The notes under the pieces were generated by a model. That model had not been told where the DNA came from. It worked only from the letters and a program-made list of their open reading frames with translations, and did no database searches. Source: Bradyrhizobium sediminis (lineage in GTDB: Bacteria > Pseudomonadota > Alphaproteobacteria > Rhizobiales > Xanthobacteraceae). From it: DNA of 64,000 nucleotides. Within the stretch, counting starts at the first letter, position 1. Every line of letters begins with the position of its first letter. The stretch spans positions 990,001 to 1,054,000 of the forward strand of contig NZ_CP076135.1 of NCBI RefSeq assembly GCF_018736105.1. The letters are read 5' to 3'. A program made the position numbers and the translations under genes. Below are positions 34,136 to 42,887 of the stretch, piece by piece.

Positions 34136-35350
34136 CTACGTCTTCCTCCCGTAATTCAACAGCCCGCCCAGCCCCTTCGGTGGATGCGCGCGCAGCGCCT
34201 CCTCGTTCGGTTCGGTGCCCCAGCCGGGCCGGTCGGGGATCACCAGATAGCCGTCGACGATCTCGGGCCGATGCGTGAACAGCTCGTCGTCCCAGGCCAG
34301 CCGGTCGATGTCGATTTCCATGATCCGCAAATTCGGCACCGCCGCGCAGAAATGCGCGTTCATCATGCTGCAGAGGTGGCCGTAGAAATTATGCGGCGCG
34401 ACGTTGACCTCGTGGGCTTCGGCGGAGGCTGCGATCTTCATCGACTGCCACACCCCGTTCCACGGCGTGTCGATGATCGCCACATCCATCGCCTGCTCGC
34501 GGAAATAGGGCAGGAATTCGCGCAGGCCGAGCAGCGTTTCGCAGGACGAGATCGGGTGCGGGCTCTGCCGCCTGATGTAGCCGAGCGCTTCCGCGTTGAA
34601 GCTGTCGATCTCGACCCAGAACATGTCGAGATCGGCGATCATGCGCAGGATCTTCAGGTAACCTTCGGTCTTGGCGTTGAAATTGAGGTCCAACAATATA
34701 TCGACATCGGGCCCGGCGCCGTCGCGGATCGCTTCGAGATGCATGCGCAGGTCGCGCAACACCTTGCGGTCGACGTTGATCTCCGGCTCGAACGGCGAGC
34801 CGAAACCGGGCCGCCAGCCCTGCGGCTTGCCGTCGGCATAGGTGAAGATGTTGGTCTTCAGCGCGGTGAATTTCTTCTCCCGGACCTCGCGTCCGATCGC
34901 CTTGACGCCGTCGAGGCTGGTGATGGCGGGCGTATACCAGGTCGGATGATTGATGCGCCAGGTGGCGCAATGCGACCAGTAGACCCGGACGCGGTTACGG
35001 ATCTTGCCGCCCAGCAGCTCGTAGCAGGGCACGCCCAGCAGCTTGCCCTTGGCGTCGAGCAGTGCGTTCTCGATCGCGCCCAGCGCCAGCGCCACCACGC
35101 CGCCGGTGGCCGGGCGGGTTGCCGCGGTAAGTTCTGCAAAGATCCTCTCATGGGCGAACACGTTCTGCCCGACCACGCGGCCCGACAGGCGCTGGATCGC
35201 GGCGCCGACGCCGGGGGCGCCGAAACCCTCGTCATACTCGCTCCAGCCGACCACGCCGTCCTCGGTCGACAGCTTGACGAAATGATAGTTCCGCCAGCCC
35301 GCGTCGCAGGCGAGGATTTCGACGCTGGTTACTTTCGATGTTTTCGTCAT
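34136..35350 (-). CDS. Mandelate racemase/muconate lactonizing enzyme family protein
   Basis: 404 residues of the enolase superfamily. The N-terminal capping domain ([20 protein letters not shown]) precedes the barrel, with the base-bearing strand FTALKTNIF, metal ligands in [21 protein letters not shown] and [12 protein letters not shown], and a distal [10 protein letters not shown] histidine segment. Such enzymes abstract the alpha proton of a carboxylate (acid-sugar dehydratases, racemases, cycloisomerases). The length and KxN motif fit the sugar-acid dehydratase/MR branch. It faces the hydantoinase operon across repeats and is divergent from htpG. Substrate not assignable. Confidence 0.88.
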   Translation of the reverse strand: MTKTSKVTSVEILACDAGWRNYHFVKLSTEDGVVGWSEYDEGFGAPGVGAAIQRLSGRVVGQNVFAHERIFAELTAATRPATGGVVALALGAIENALLDAKGKLLGVPCYELLGGKIRNRVRVYWSHCATWRINHPTWYTPAITSLDGVKAIGREVREKKFTALKTNIFTYADGKPQGWRPGFGSPFEPEINVDRKVLRDLRMHLEAIRDGAGPDVDILLDLNFNAKTEGYLKILRMIADLDMFWVEIDSFNAEALGYIRRQSPHPISSCETLLGLREFLPYFREQAMDVAIIDTPWNGVWQSMKIAASAEAHEVNVAPHNFYGHLCSMMNAHFCAAVPNLRIMEIDIDRLAWDDELFTHRPEIVDGYLVIPDRPGWGTEPNEEALRAHPPKGLGGLLNYGRKT

Positions 35351-35432
35351 GGCGTTTCCTTATGTTTCTTGGTTCGGGACCGGATCGCGCCGTTCGCCGG
35401 TCCCTGTTTTCGTTTCTCACGGGGCCACAGAA

Positions 35433-35460
35433 CTTGCCATCGAGGATGGTATCGCTATAT
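35433..35460 (+). promoter_or_regulatory. Candidate RpoH-like promoter of htpG
   Basis: CTTG (35433-35436), 18 bp spacer, CTATAT (35455-35460), 48 bp before the htpG ATG. This resembles the alphaproteobacterial heat-shock pattern CTTG-N17/18-CYTATNT; a housekeeping sigma factor could also use it. Confidence 0.45.
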
Positions 35461-35507
35461 CGGAATTTTCCGCAATCCACCGCACCGTACATCAAGCGAG
35501 ATCGACA

Positions 35508-37382
35508 ATGACCACCACTGCCGACACCGCCCCCGTTTCCCAGCCGTTCCAGGCCGAGGTCGCCGAACTGCTGCACTTGATGGTGCATTCGGTCTATTCG
35601 GAAACCGACATCTTCCTGCGCGAATTGATCTCGAACGCTTCCGACGCCTGCGACAAGCTGCGCTACGAGGCGATCGCGAACCCTGCGCTGATCGCGGACG
35701 GGGCGCCGCCCGAGATCCGCATCGTGCCGGACAAGAAGGCCGATACGCTCAGCGTTGTCGATACCGGCATCGGCATGGACCGGCAGGAGCTGATCGACCA
35801 TCTCGGCACCATCGCCCGCTCCGGCACCAAATCATTCCTGGCGCGGCTGACCGAGGCCAAGGACGGCGCCGGCCTGATCGGCCAGTTCGGCGTCGGCTTC
35901 TATTCCGCCTTCATGGTCGCCGACCGCATCGTGGTGACCAGCCGCCGCGCCGGCGCCGGCGAGGTCTGGACCTGGACCTCGTCGGGCGGGTCCGGTTTCG
36001 AAATCGCGCCGGGCAGCGAGGAAGACGCAAAACGCATCGCGCGCGGCACCGAGATCGTGCTGCACCTCAAGCCCGACGCGAAGAAATATCTCGAGACGCA
36101 CGAGATCGAGCGCATCGTCCGCGCCTATTCCGACAACATCCAGTTTCCGATTCAGCTGGTGCCGGAAGAAGGCGAGCCGAGCCAGATCAATTCGGCGAGC
36201 GCGCTGTGGCAGCGGTCGAAGTCGGAGTTGAAGCCGGAAGACTACGCCACGGCCTACAAGCAGATCGCGCACGCCTTCGACGAGCCGGCGATGACGCTGC
36301 ATTACCGCGCCGAGGGCCGCTATTCCTATGCGGTGCTGCTGTTTGCGCCCTCGACCAAGCCGTTCGACCTGTTCGAGCCGGAGCGCAAGGGCAGGGTGAA
36401 ACTCTATGTCCGCCGTGTCTTCATCACCGACGATGCCGACCTGTTGCCGGCTTACTTGCGCTTCATCCGCGGCGTGGTCGACAGCGAGGACCTGCCGCTC
36501 AACCTTTCGCGCGAGATGCTGCAGAACAATCCGCAGCTGGCGCAGATCCGCAAGGCGGTGACCGGCCGCGTGGTCAGCGAGTTGGAAACGCTCGGCGACA
36601 AGGAGCCGGAGAATTTCGCCAAGATCTGGGACGCCTTCGGCCCCGTCATCAAGGAAGGCATCTACGAGGATTTCGAGCGGCGCGAGAAGCTGCTGGCGCT
36701 GTCGCGTTTCACCACCACCGCTGGCGAGAACCGCTCGCTGAAGCAATATATCGCCGACCTCAAGCCCAACCAGACCGAGGTGTATTTCCTGGCCGGCGAC
36801 AGCATCGAGCGGCTGAAGTCCAATCCCAAGCTGGAATCGGCCGCCGCCCGCGGCATCGAGGTGTTGCTGCTGACCGATCCGGTCGACGCGTTCTGGACCT
36901 CGGCAGCCCTTGATTTCGAAGGCAAGCCGCTGAAGTCGCTGAGCCAGGGCGATATCGATTTCGGCCTGATCCCGCTGCTCGACGAGCACAAGGACGAGAC
37001 CAAACCGGACGCCGACGAGGCTTCGATCATCGCCGTGATCAAGGCGACGCTCGGCGAGCGCGTCTCCGACGTCCGCGCCTCGCAGCGGCTGACCTCGAGC
37101 GCGTCGTGTCTGGTCGCCGGCAGCCACGGTCCTGACCGCGAGCTCGAACGCCTGCTGGCGCGGCAAAATCGCGGCGCCGGCTCCAAGCCGATCCTCGAGA
37201 TCAATCTGCGGCATCCGCTGGTGGCGGCGATCTCCGCCGACAACGCCGCGTCCGCCGACCTGTCGTTCCTGCTGCTGGAGCAGGCGCAAATCCTCGACGG
37301 CGAATTGCCGGAGGACCCGGCGGCCTTTGCCGGCCGGCTCAACCGGTTGGTGCTGCAGGGGGTGGCGAAGGCGGACGGGTAA
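35508..37382 (+). CDS. htpG: Molecular chaperone HtpG (Hsp90)
   Basis: 624 residues from the ATG at 35508. The GHKL ATPase domain opens with [19 protein letters not shown] and [15 protein letters not shown], then [20 protein letters not shown]. The middle domain contains [19 protein letters not shown] and [11 protein letters not shown] with its catalytic-loop Arg, and a C-terminal dimerisation domain completes the usual length. It is an ATP-dependent cytosolic chaperone, generally heat-inducible. The gene stands alone; a likely heat-shock promoter precedes it, and an in-frame opening at 35349 is upstream of that promoter and is rejected. Confidence 0.97.
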   Translation: MTTTADTAPVSQPFQAEVAELLHLMVHSVYSETDIFLRELISNASDACDKLRYEAIANPALIADGAPPEIRIVPDKKADTLSVVDTGIGMDRQELIDHLGTIARSGTKSFLARLTEAKDGAGLIGQFGVGFYSAFMVADRIVVTSRRAGAGEVWTWTSSGGSGFEIAPGSEEDAKRIARGTEIVLHLKPDAKKYLETHEIERIVRAYSDNIQFPIQLVPEEGEPSQINSASALWQRSKSELKPEDYATAYKQIAHAFDEPAMTLHYRAEGRYSYAVLLFAPSTKPFDLFEPERKGRVKLYVRRVFITDDADLLPAYLRFIRGVVDSEDLPLNLSREMLQNNPQLAQIRKAVTGRVVSELETLGDKEPENFAKIWDAFGPVIKEGIYEDFERREKLLALSRFTTTAGENRSLKQYIADLKPNQTEVYFLAGDSIERLKSNPKLESAAARGIEVLLLTDPVDAFWTSAALDFEGKPLKSLSQGDIDFGLIPLLDEHKDETKPDADEASIIAVIKATLGERVSDVRASQRLTSSASCLVAGSHGPDRELERLLARQNRGAGSKPILEINLRHPLVAAISADNAASADLSFLLLEQAQILDGELPEDPAAFAGRLNRLVLQGVAKADG

Positions 37383-37474
37383 ATCGGAGGCTGGGTTTGG
37401 TTCAATGCCATGAACCCAAATGCAAGGGTTGACCGTATCTGATAGAGGGTTTGCACAGGGGCGCTTCCACAGCC

Positions 37475-38629
37475 ATGACCACACCCACCGGCCACGACAC
37501 CTTCTACGGCTCCATCCCGGTCTTTCGCGGTTTTGCGAGCCTGATGGAGCCTGCGCTGTATTCGGCGCTGCCGGATGACTGGACCATCGGGATCGCCGAT
37601 ATCGTGGAATCGACCAGGGCGATCGCGCAGGCGCGCTACAAGGCGGTCAACATGGCCGGCGCCTCTGTGATCGCGGCGGTCGCCAATGCGCTGGAGGGGC
37701 GCGAATTTCCCTTCGTGTTTGGCGGCGACGGCGCGAGCTTCGCGGTCGCGCCCGGCGATCTCGAACGCACCCGCGAGGCGATGGCGGCGACCGCAACCTG
37801 GGTCGAGGAGAGCCTCGACCTCGTGATGCGGGTGGCGCTGGTGCCGGTTGCGGCGGTGCGGGCGCAGGGCCTCGATGTCCGCGTCGCCCGGTTCGGCCCG
37901 TCGGCCAATCTTTCCTATGCGATGTTTTCCGGCGGTGGCCTCGGCTGGGCGGAAGCCGCGATGAAGCGCGGCGAGTTCGCGGTGGAGAAGGCCGTGCCCG
38001 GCACCCAGCCCGATCTCACCGGCCTGTCGTGCCGGTTCGAGGAAATTCCGTCCGCGCGCGGACTGATCCTGTCGGTGCTGGTGGTGCCCGCGCGCGCTGC
38101 CGAGCCTTCAGCCTTTCGGAAAGTCATCGAGAACCTCGTCGCGCTGGTCGAGCGCAGCCCGGATGCCGGGCGGCCGGTGCCGCCGGACGGCCCGCCGCTG
38201 AAATGGCCGCCGGCCGGAGTCGAGTACGAAGCACGCGCGGGGCGCGGCGGGTCGCTGCTGCGGCGGCGCGCCTTCGTGCTCGCCAACACGCTGTTCGCCT
38301 ATGTCATCATGCGCTTCGGCATCAGCGTCGGCGGCTTCGTGCCGAAGACCTATGTGCGGCAGGTGGTGGAGAATTCCGACTTCCGCAAATACGACGACGG
38401 ATTGCGCATGATCCTCGACTGCACGCCGGAGCTGGAAAGCGCGCTGACGAAAGTCCTGGCCGCGGCGGCTGCGGCGGGAACCGTGCACTATGGCCTGCAC
38501 CGGCAGGACGCGGCGATGATGACCTGCTTCACGCCCTCGGCGCTGCGCAGCGACCACGTGCATTTCATCGACGGCGCGCGCGGCGGCTACGCCTCGGCGG
38601 CATCCGCGCTGAAAGCGATGGCGGCGTGA
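37475..38629 (+). CDS. DUF3095 domain-containing protein (cyclase-like)
   Basis: 384 residues from the ATG at 37475. The N-terminal half reads WTIGIADIVESTRAI and, about 50 residues later, PFVFGGDGASFAV: the spacing and wording recall the two metal-binding segments of class III nucleotidyl cyclases (DxxxST...GDG). The middle and C-terminal parts (SANLSYAMFSGGGLGWAE, DDGLRMILDCTPELESAL, MMTCFTPSALRSDHVHFIDG) match what I recall of DUF3095. No membrane segment or receiver is present. It may synthesise or sense a nucleotide; this is inference only. Confidence 0.78.
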   Translation: MTTPTGHDTFYGSIPVFRGFASLMEPALYSALPDDWTIGIADIVESTRAIAQARYKAVNMAGASVIAAVANALEGREFPFVFGGDGASFAVAPGDLERTREAMAATATWVEESLDLVMRVALVPVAAVRAQGLDVRVARFGPSANLSYAMFSGGGLGWAEAAMKRGEFAVEKAVPGTQPDLTGLSCRFEEIPSARGLILSVLVVPARAAEPSAFRKVIENLVALVERSPDAGRPVPPDGPPLKWPPAGVEYEARAGRGGSLLRRRAFVLANTLFAYVIMRFGISVGGFVPKTYVRQVVENSDFRKYDDGLRMILDCTPELESALTKVLAAAAAAGTVHYGLHRQDAAMMTCFTPSALRSDHVHFIDGARGGYASAASALKAMAA

Positions 38630-38639
38630 AAGTCCCTTA

Positions 38640-38700
38640 TGGTGAGGAGGCGCGTTCCCGGCAGCGCAATTGCGCTGTCCGGTGCGCCGTCTGAGGGTCG
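38640..38700. repeat. Short dispersed repeat after the DUF3095 gene
   Basis: atggtgaggaggcgcg, gcagcgcaattgcgctgtcc and cgccgtctgagg are inverted or family modules of the CTCATGGTGAGGAG repeat; gcgcaattgcgc is a perfect palindrome. Confidence 0.5.
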
Positions 38701-38752
38701 TGGAAGACTTCGGGCGCCACGAGATCGCGAAGGCATGTGTGCGGTTAAACCC

Positions 38753-38955
38753 TCTTGCGTCGTCCCTGCGAACGCAGGGACCCCAGCGTGAGCGCAATTG
38801 CGCTCATCGCGGCGCCGCGGCCCATCGGTGAGACGCAGGCGTGAGATACCTTCTGCAACAACAAACGACGGTGGCTATGGGTCCCTGCGTTCGCAGGGAC
38901 GACACTGAGAGAGCCAACGGGTCGGCGCGAAGCGCCGCCCGATGACAGGCTCCGC
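38753..38955. repeat. Inverted dispersed repeat (GTCCCTGCGAACGCAGGGAC family)
   Basis: cgtccctgcgaacgcagggaccc near 38759 and its inverted copy gggtccctgcgttcgcagggacg near 38879 bracket about 100 bp including gagcgcaattgcgctc. Each arm is itself palindromic, so the whole could form a large cruciform. Further gcgcgaagcgccgcccgatgac sequence of another family follows. The unit occupies most of the gap before the next gene. Confidence 0.7.
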
Positions 38956-38968
38956 GAAATCAGGTGCT

Positions 38969-39394
38969 TCACCGGCACGCAGGATAGATCGCCGCGAGTT
39001 CGCGCCCGCGCAACAGCAGCAGGCGCGAGGTCAATCCGCCGCGGCGGCTGATCCAGCCTTGTACGGCGGAGGGATATGCGGCCAGCACCAGCCTGGATGC
39101 TTCCGGCTCGGCTGAGATGCGGCCGCGCCGGTCGATCGATCGCGCGGCGTGGAACCCGAGCACCGCCCGGCGCGTCACGCAGATGCGGTCGGTCGGCACC
39201 GTGCTCAGCACCAGCGTGCAGGCCGACAGGCACGGCCCGTCGATCACGACGCGTTCGCCCGAGGCGCGCACGCGCTCGAACAGTTCGAGAAACGGGCCGA
39301 CCTCGCCGCCCGGACTGGAGAGGATACGGATCTCGGCCCCGGCCGGCGGCGGGATCGTTGCCCCCAGCACGGCTGCGAGAAGGATTGTTTTCAT
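38969..39394 (-). CDS. Exported ClpP/crotonase-like predicted periplasmic protein
   Basis: 141 residues from the ATG at 39394, whose product begins with a Sec signal (MKTILLAAVLGATIPPPAGA). The mature part shows SSPGGEVGPFLELFERVR, GPCLSACTLVL and RAVLGFHAAR. This order (small-G strand, G-x-C-x-SAC, then G-F/H-H) matches the periplasmic ClpP-like group (COG3904 type), where the Ser of SAC and the His of GFH would be the catalytic pair; the two nearby cysteines may form a disulfide. Protease activity is unproven. Upstream ATGs at 39409-39412 are possible starts. Confidence 0.65.
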   Translation of the reverse strand: MKTILLAAVLGATIPPPAGAEIRILSSPGGEVGPFLELFERVRASGERVVIDGPCLSACTLVLSTVPTDRICVTRRAVLGFHAARSIDRRGRISAEPEASRLVLAAYPSAVQGWISRRGGLTSRLLLLRGRELAAIYPACR

Positions 39395-39524
39395 GACGGC
39401 CGATCGCATCATGAGCGGCTTCTCCAAAACGATCACGGATGAATTAGTCAACCGCGATCCGCCGGACAAGGTTCCGTCAGGGTCAACCGGCGCTGACGGC
39501 TAAAGCCATTTCCACTTCCGATGC

Positions 39525-39660
39525 TCCATCCTTCGAGACGCATCGCGGAGCCTGTCATCGGGCGCGCATTCGCGCGACCCGTTGGCGATGCTCCTCAGGA
39601 TGAGGTCTCAGTCCCTCATGGTGAGGAGCGCGTCTTCGCGCGTCTCGAACCATGAGGCCC
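39525..39660. repeat. Dispersed palindromic repeat (CTCATCCTGAGGAG family)
   Basis: catccttcgagacgcatcgc, gtcatcgggcgcgcattcgcgcgacccg, gatgctcctcaggatgagg, ctcatggtgaggagcgcg and cgcgtctcgaaccatgagg. It fills most of the roughly 300-bp gap between two minus-strand genes; nothing coding is seen. Confidence 0.7.
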
Positions 39661-39699
39661 CGCTAGAAGCGTACTGGTTCGTGCGAGCTTGAAAACGCT

Positions 39700-40488
39700 C
39701 TACCCGTTGCGCCGCTCGCCGCGCAGCGTCGGCAGGCCGATCCCGGCGGCATCGAAACCGCCGTCGACGGCGAGAATTTGCCCGGTGATGTAGCTGGCGC
39801 GGTCGCTGCACAGGAAGAACACCGCCTCCGCCAGTTCCTCTTCGAGGCCGTAACGGTTGAGCGGGATGGCGTCGTGATAATCGGCGCGGATTTCCGGGGT
39901 GTGGACCTGCTTGGCCATCGCGGTCTCGACCGGGCCGGGCGCGACGCCGTTGACGCGAATGCCGAGCGAAGCCAGCTCGACGGCGAGTTGCTTGGTCAGA
40001 TGCGCGAGCCCGGCCTTGCTGGTGCCGTAGGCCGAGCGCAGGGTCGAGGCGCGTACCGCCGAGATCGAGGTGATGTTGACGATGGCGCCGCCGCCATGTT
40101 CGCGCATCAAAGGTGCGGCCGCCTTGGTGCACAGGAACGGCCCGGTGAGGTTGACCTGCAGGATCCGGCTCCAGTCCGCGTCCGACGTTTCCAACAGCGG
40201 CGCGAACACCGCGATGCCGGCATTGTTGACCAGGGCGTCGAGCCGGCCGAAGCGCTGGCCAACCTGGGTGAGGGCGTCCGCCACGGCAGCGGCGTCGGAG
40301 ACGTCGCAATGCAGCGCCATCGTGGCGTCGGGGTTGGAAAGCCCCGCGACCGCGCCCTGCAGCAGCGCGCCCTCGATGTCGAGCAGCGCCACGCGCCAGC
40401 CCTCGGCGAGAAACCGTTTGGCCACCGCGAGCCCGATGCCGCGCGCGGCGCCGGTGACGAGTGCGACTTTTTGCGGGGCAGGGGGCAT
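39700..40488 (-). CDS. SDR family oxidoreductase
   Basis: 262 residues from the ATG at 40488. All classical SDR parts are intact: VTGAARGIGLAVAKRF, CDVSDAA, NNAGIAVF, Ser in NITSISAVRAS with YGTSKAGL, PGPVETAM and YITGQILAVDGG. It should be a cytosolic NAD(P)-dependent dehydrogenase/reductase of the FabG-like kind. It is followed on the same strand by palindromic repeats and preceded by an HxlR regulator 80 bp away, so it may be part of that regulator's unit. Confidence 0.9.
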   Translation of the reverse strand: MPPAPQKVALVTGAARGIGLAVAKRFLAEGWRVALLDIEGALLQGAVAGLSNPDATMALHCDVSDAAAVADALTQVGQRFGRLDALVNNAGIAVFAPLLETSDADWSRILQVNLTGPFLCTKAAAPLMREHGGGAIVNITSISAVRASTLRSAYGTSKAGLAHLTKQLAVELASLGIRVNGVAPGPVETAMAKQVHTPEIRADYHDAIPLNRYGLEEELAEAVFFLCSDRASYITGQILAVDGGFDAAGIGLPTLRGERRNG

Positions 40489-40568
40489 CGGTGTTCCATT
40501 CGCGATTGATGAATTTGCGTCTCTATAACCGATGCCGATGGCCGTGTCCCGGATCGGTGCGGGCGCCT

Positions 40569-41078
40569 CTATCCCGTCTTCGCCTTTCTCGCCACCACTT
40601 TCTGGTACGCCGCCTGCAAGCGTTCCCCGACGTTCGGCCCCGCTTTCCGGCGCCGCTTCACGCCCAGGTGAATCTCGCGCAATTCGTCCATGAATTCCGC
40701 CCACATTTTCGGGCCGCCTTCGCTCAAGAGTTTTGCGCGGATGCCGAGTTCTTCGGTCACGGGCAGATATTTGAATCCCCAGCCTGACATCTGCGCCAGA
40801 ATCGGCAGCAGTTCTATGCCCTGGCCGGTCAGCGAGTAGATTCCCTTCTGCTTGTGGCTGGGGTCGTCGTCGCGCGTGATGATGCCCTGGTCGAGCAGTG
40901 TCCTCAGCCGGTCGGCGAGGATGTTGGAGGAAATGCCTTCTTCGGATTTGGTCAACAGCTCGCGAAAATGCCGCCGGTTGCCGAACATCATGTCGCGGAT
41001 GATCAGCAGGCTCCATTTATCGCCGACCACCTCGAGCGTGAGGTTGATCGGGCAGCCAGAGCGCTTTTGCTCGGTCAT
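40569..41078 (-). CDS. HxlR family winged-helix transcriptional regulator
   Basis: 169 residues from the ATG at 41078; a GTG 33 bases further up is also possible. The HxlR signature CPINLTLEVVGDKWSLLIIR with a single N-terminal Cys is followed by the winged helix (HFRELLTKSEEGISSNILADRL, LLDQGIITR). This family includes cysteine-based redox and aldehyde sensors such as HypR and YodB; the Cys here could sense electrophiles. It is divergent from a RibD-like reductase gene, with a 12-bp palindrome between them. Confidence 0.9.
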   Translation of the reverse strand: MTEQKRSGCPINLTLEVVGDKWSLLIIRDMMFGNRRHFRELLTKSEEGISSNILADRLRTLLDQGIITRDDDPSHKQKGIYSLTGQGIELLPILAQMSGWGFKYLPVTEELGIRAKLLSEGGPKMWAEFMDELREIHLGVKRRRKAGPNVGERLQAAYQKVVARKAKTG

Positions 41079-41123
41079 GACGCTGTCCAGAACATGCGGC
41101 GGAAATGCCACGGAAAAACCGCT

Positions 41124-41135
41124 TGCAATATTGCA
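41124..41135. promoter_or_regulatory. 12-bp palindrome between HxlR and reductase genes
   Basis: TGCAATATTGCA, perfectly symmetrical, lies 46 bp from the HxlR start and 59 bp before the reductase ATG. A second ttgcaa follows at 41161-41166. It is a likely HxlR operator controlling both directions; unproven. Confidence 0.5.
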
Positions 41136-41193
41136 CCAAATGACATCAAACTACAACCAGTTGCAAAATGAGAACGGTTTGAGAGAGGGCGGT

Positions 41194-41739
41194 ATGGCGA
41201 AGCTGATCATGTGGAATCTGATGACGCTGGATGGTTTCTTCGAAGGGCCGAACCGCGACATCTCCTGGCATGAGGATGTCTGGGGCGAGGAACTTGAGGC
41301 GCTCTCGATCGAGCAGCTGAAATCCGCCGGCGGGTTGATGTTCGGCCGCGTCACCTATGAGTTGATGGCGAACTACTGGCCGAACGCTGCCGGCGAGGTC
41401 GCGGACTTCATGAATGCGTCGCCAAAATATGTGTTCTCGCGCACGCTGGCAAAATCCGACTGGAACAACACGCAAGCGTTCGGCGTTGACCTGCCCGGCG
41501 CGGTCGCCCGACTGAAGCGCGAGAGCGCCAAGGATATCTTTCTGTTCGGCAGCGCGGACCTTTCGGCAAGCCTGATCCCGCACGGGCTGATCGACGAATT
41601 CCGGATCGCGCTGAACCCGGTCATCCTCGGCGGCGGTACGCCGCTGTTCAAGCCGGGCGAGCGCGTCAAGCTCAGGCTGATCGACTCGCGGGCGCACTCG
41701 ACCGGCGTCGTGATCTTGCGCTACGAACCGGCGACATGA
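41194..41739 (+). CDS. Dihydrofolate reductase family protein (RibD C-terminal domain)
   Basis: 181 residues from the ATG at 41194, preceded by AGAGGGCGGT. The RibD_C/DHFR-like fold is visible: MAKLIMWNLMTLDGFFEG, GGLMFGRVTYELMANYW, IFLFGSADLSASLIPHGLIDEF and NPVILGGGTPLF. Members of the YyaP-like group are NADPH-binding reductases of mostly unknown substrate. The divergent HxlR regulator and shared palindrome suggest it is induced by an electrophile or redox stress. Confidence 0.88.
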   Translation: MAKLIMWNLMTLDGFFEGPNRDISWHEDVWGEELEALSIEQLKSAGGLMFGRVTYELMANYWPNAAGEVADFMNASPKYVFSRTLAKSDWNNTQAFGVDLPGAVARLKRESAKDIFLFGSADLSASLIPHGLIDEFRIALNPVILGGGTPLFKPGERVKLRLIDSRAHSTGVVILRYEPAT

Positions 41740-41946
41740 CGGGAGGGCACGATGTCCGATCACGCGCTGCCAACGTGTTCCTCACCATGAGGGAGATGGG
41801 TCTGTCGCCCACGCAGGCTCCGCAATTACCTCCAAAATAATTTCGCAGGACATGTCGGTGCCGCAAAGTCCCGCTCGTCTTGTTGACGAGCGACGGTTCG
41901 GCAGGCAACCAGCGGAACCGGCCCATGACAGAACCGGAGCGTGACG

Positions 41947-42363
41947 ATGCGATTTATGGTGATCGTGAAGGCCAGCAAGGACAGCGAAGCAGGCGTCATG
42001 CCGAGCACGGAACTGCTGACCGCGATGGGCAAGTTCAACGAACAGATGGTCAAGGCCGGCGTCATGCTGGCGGGCGAGGGCCTGCACCCGACGCCGAAGG
42101 GGGCCCGGATCAAATATTCCGGAAAAACGCCTGATGTCAGCCATGGTCCGTTCCCCCTGACCAACGATCTGGTGGCCGGGTTCTGGCTGATTCAGGTGAA
42201 GTCGCGCGACGAGGCGATCGCATGGATGAAGCGCGCCCCGTTCGACGGCGGCGCGGAAATCGAAATCCGGCAGATTTTCGATGCCGAGGATTTCGGCGTG
42301 GCGCTGACGCCCGAACTGCGCGAGCAGGAGGAGCGTCTGCGCGCCCAAGTGGGGAAGAAATAG
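41947..42363 (+). CDS. YciI family protein (DGPF domain)
   Basis: 138 residues from the ATG at 41947 with GGAG upstream. YciI/YCII-related features: MRFMVIVKASKDSE, LAGEGLHPTPKGARI, the region SHGPFPLTNDLVAGFWLIQVKSRDEAIAW in order, and the EIEIRQIF strand. The canonical DGPF reads HGPF here. Small dimeric proteins of this family occur beside ECF sigma factors; none is present in the window. It is the first of two tandem YciI genes, similar enough to be duplicates. Confidence 0.88.
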   Translation: MRFMVIVKASKDSEAGVMPSTELLTAMGKFNEQMVKAGVMLAGEGLHPTPKGARIKYSGKTPDVSHGPFPLTNDLVAGFWLIQVKSRDEAIAWMKRAPFDGGAEIEIRQIFDAEDFGVALTPELREQEERLRAQVGKK

Positions 42364-42395
42364 AAGCGGGCGATTGCAACAAGGGACCGCCGACC

Positions 42396-42812
42396 ATGCG
42401 ATTCATGATGCTGATGATTCCCTTGGGCTATGAGACCGCGCCGCCGGATATCCAGCTCGACCCCGGGCGGGTGGCCGCGATGATGAAATACAACGAGGCC
42501 CTGAACGACGCCGGCGTCCTGATCACGCTCGACGGCCTGCATCCGCCGTCGATGGGCGCGCGGGTGTCGTTTGCAACCGGCAAGCCGCTGGTGACCGACG
42601 GTCCCTTCGCGGAAGCCAGGGAAGTGCTCGGCGGCTACTGGATGATCGAGGTGGCCTCGCGCGACGAGGCGATCGCCTGGGCCACGAAGTGCCCGGCCTC
42701 CGAGAACGAGATCATCGAAATCCGCCAGGTGCAGGAAATGACCGATTTTTCGGAGGAAGTGCAGCAGGCGGCCGCCGGGTTCGCCGAGCTGCGAGAGGCG
42801 AGCGGGCGTTAA
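42396..42812 (+). CDS. YciI family protein (DGPF domain), paralogue
   Basis: 138 residues, the same length as its neighbour 32 bp upstream. MRFMMLMIPLGYE, LDGLHPPSMGARV, VTDGPFAEAREVLGGYWMIEVASRDEAIAWA and EIIEIRQVQEM (quoted in parts) give a complete DGPF domain. A tandem duplicate with an operonic arrangement. Function unknown; in other genomes these accompany RNA polymerase sigma factors or dehalogenase-like genes. Confidence 0.9.
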   Translation: MRFMMLMIPLGYETAPPDIQLDPGRVAAMMKYNEALNDAGVLITLDGLHPPSMGARVSFATGKPLVTDGPFAEAREVLGGYWMIEVASRDEAIAWATKCPASENEIIEIRQVQEMTDFSEEVQQAAAGFAELREASGR

Positions 42813-42866
42813 TCTCTATGAGCGGCCGTTCCCGGAGTACGCCGCTAGTGACCTTTGCCGCCGGCT

Positions 42867-42887
42867 CATGTAAAAGCCTTTCACATG
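42867..42887. promoter_or_regulatory. Inverted repeat over the tetR start codon
   Basis: CATGTAAAAG-C-CTTTCACATG: 10-bp arms with one mismatch about a central base, ending exactly at the ATG (42885-42887). Similar half-sites occur at 43673-43691, so TetR autoregulation is likely. Confidence 0.6.

Noticed and set aside
35832..37484. Long minus-strand open frame opposite htpG
   Set aside because: Fully covered by htpG, which has all Hsp90 motifs; the antisense product is low-complexity.
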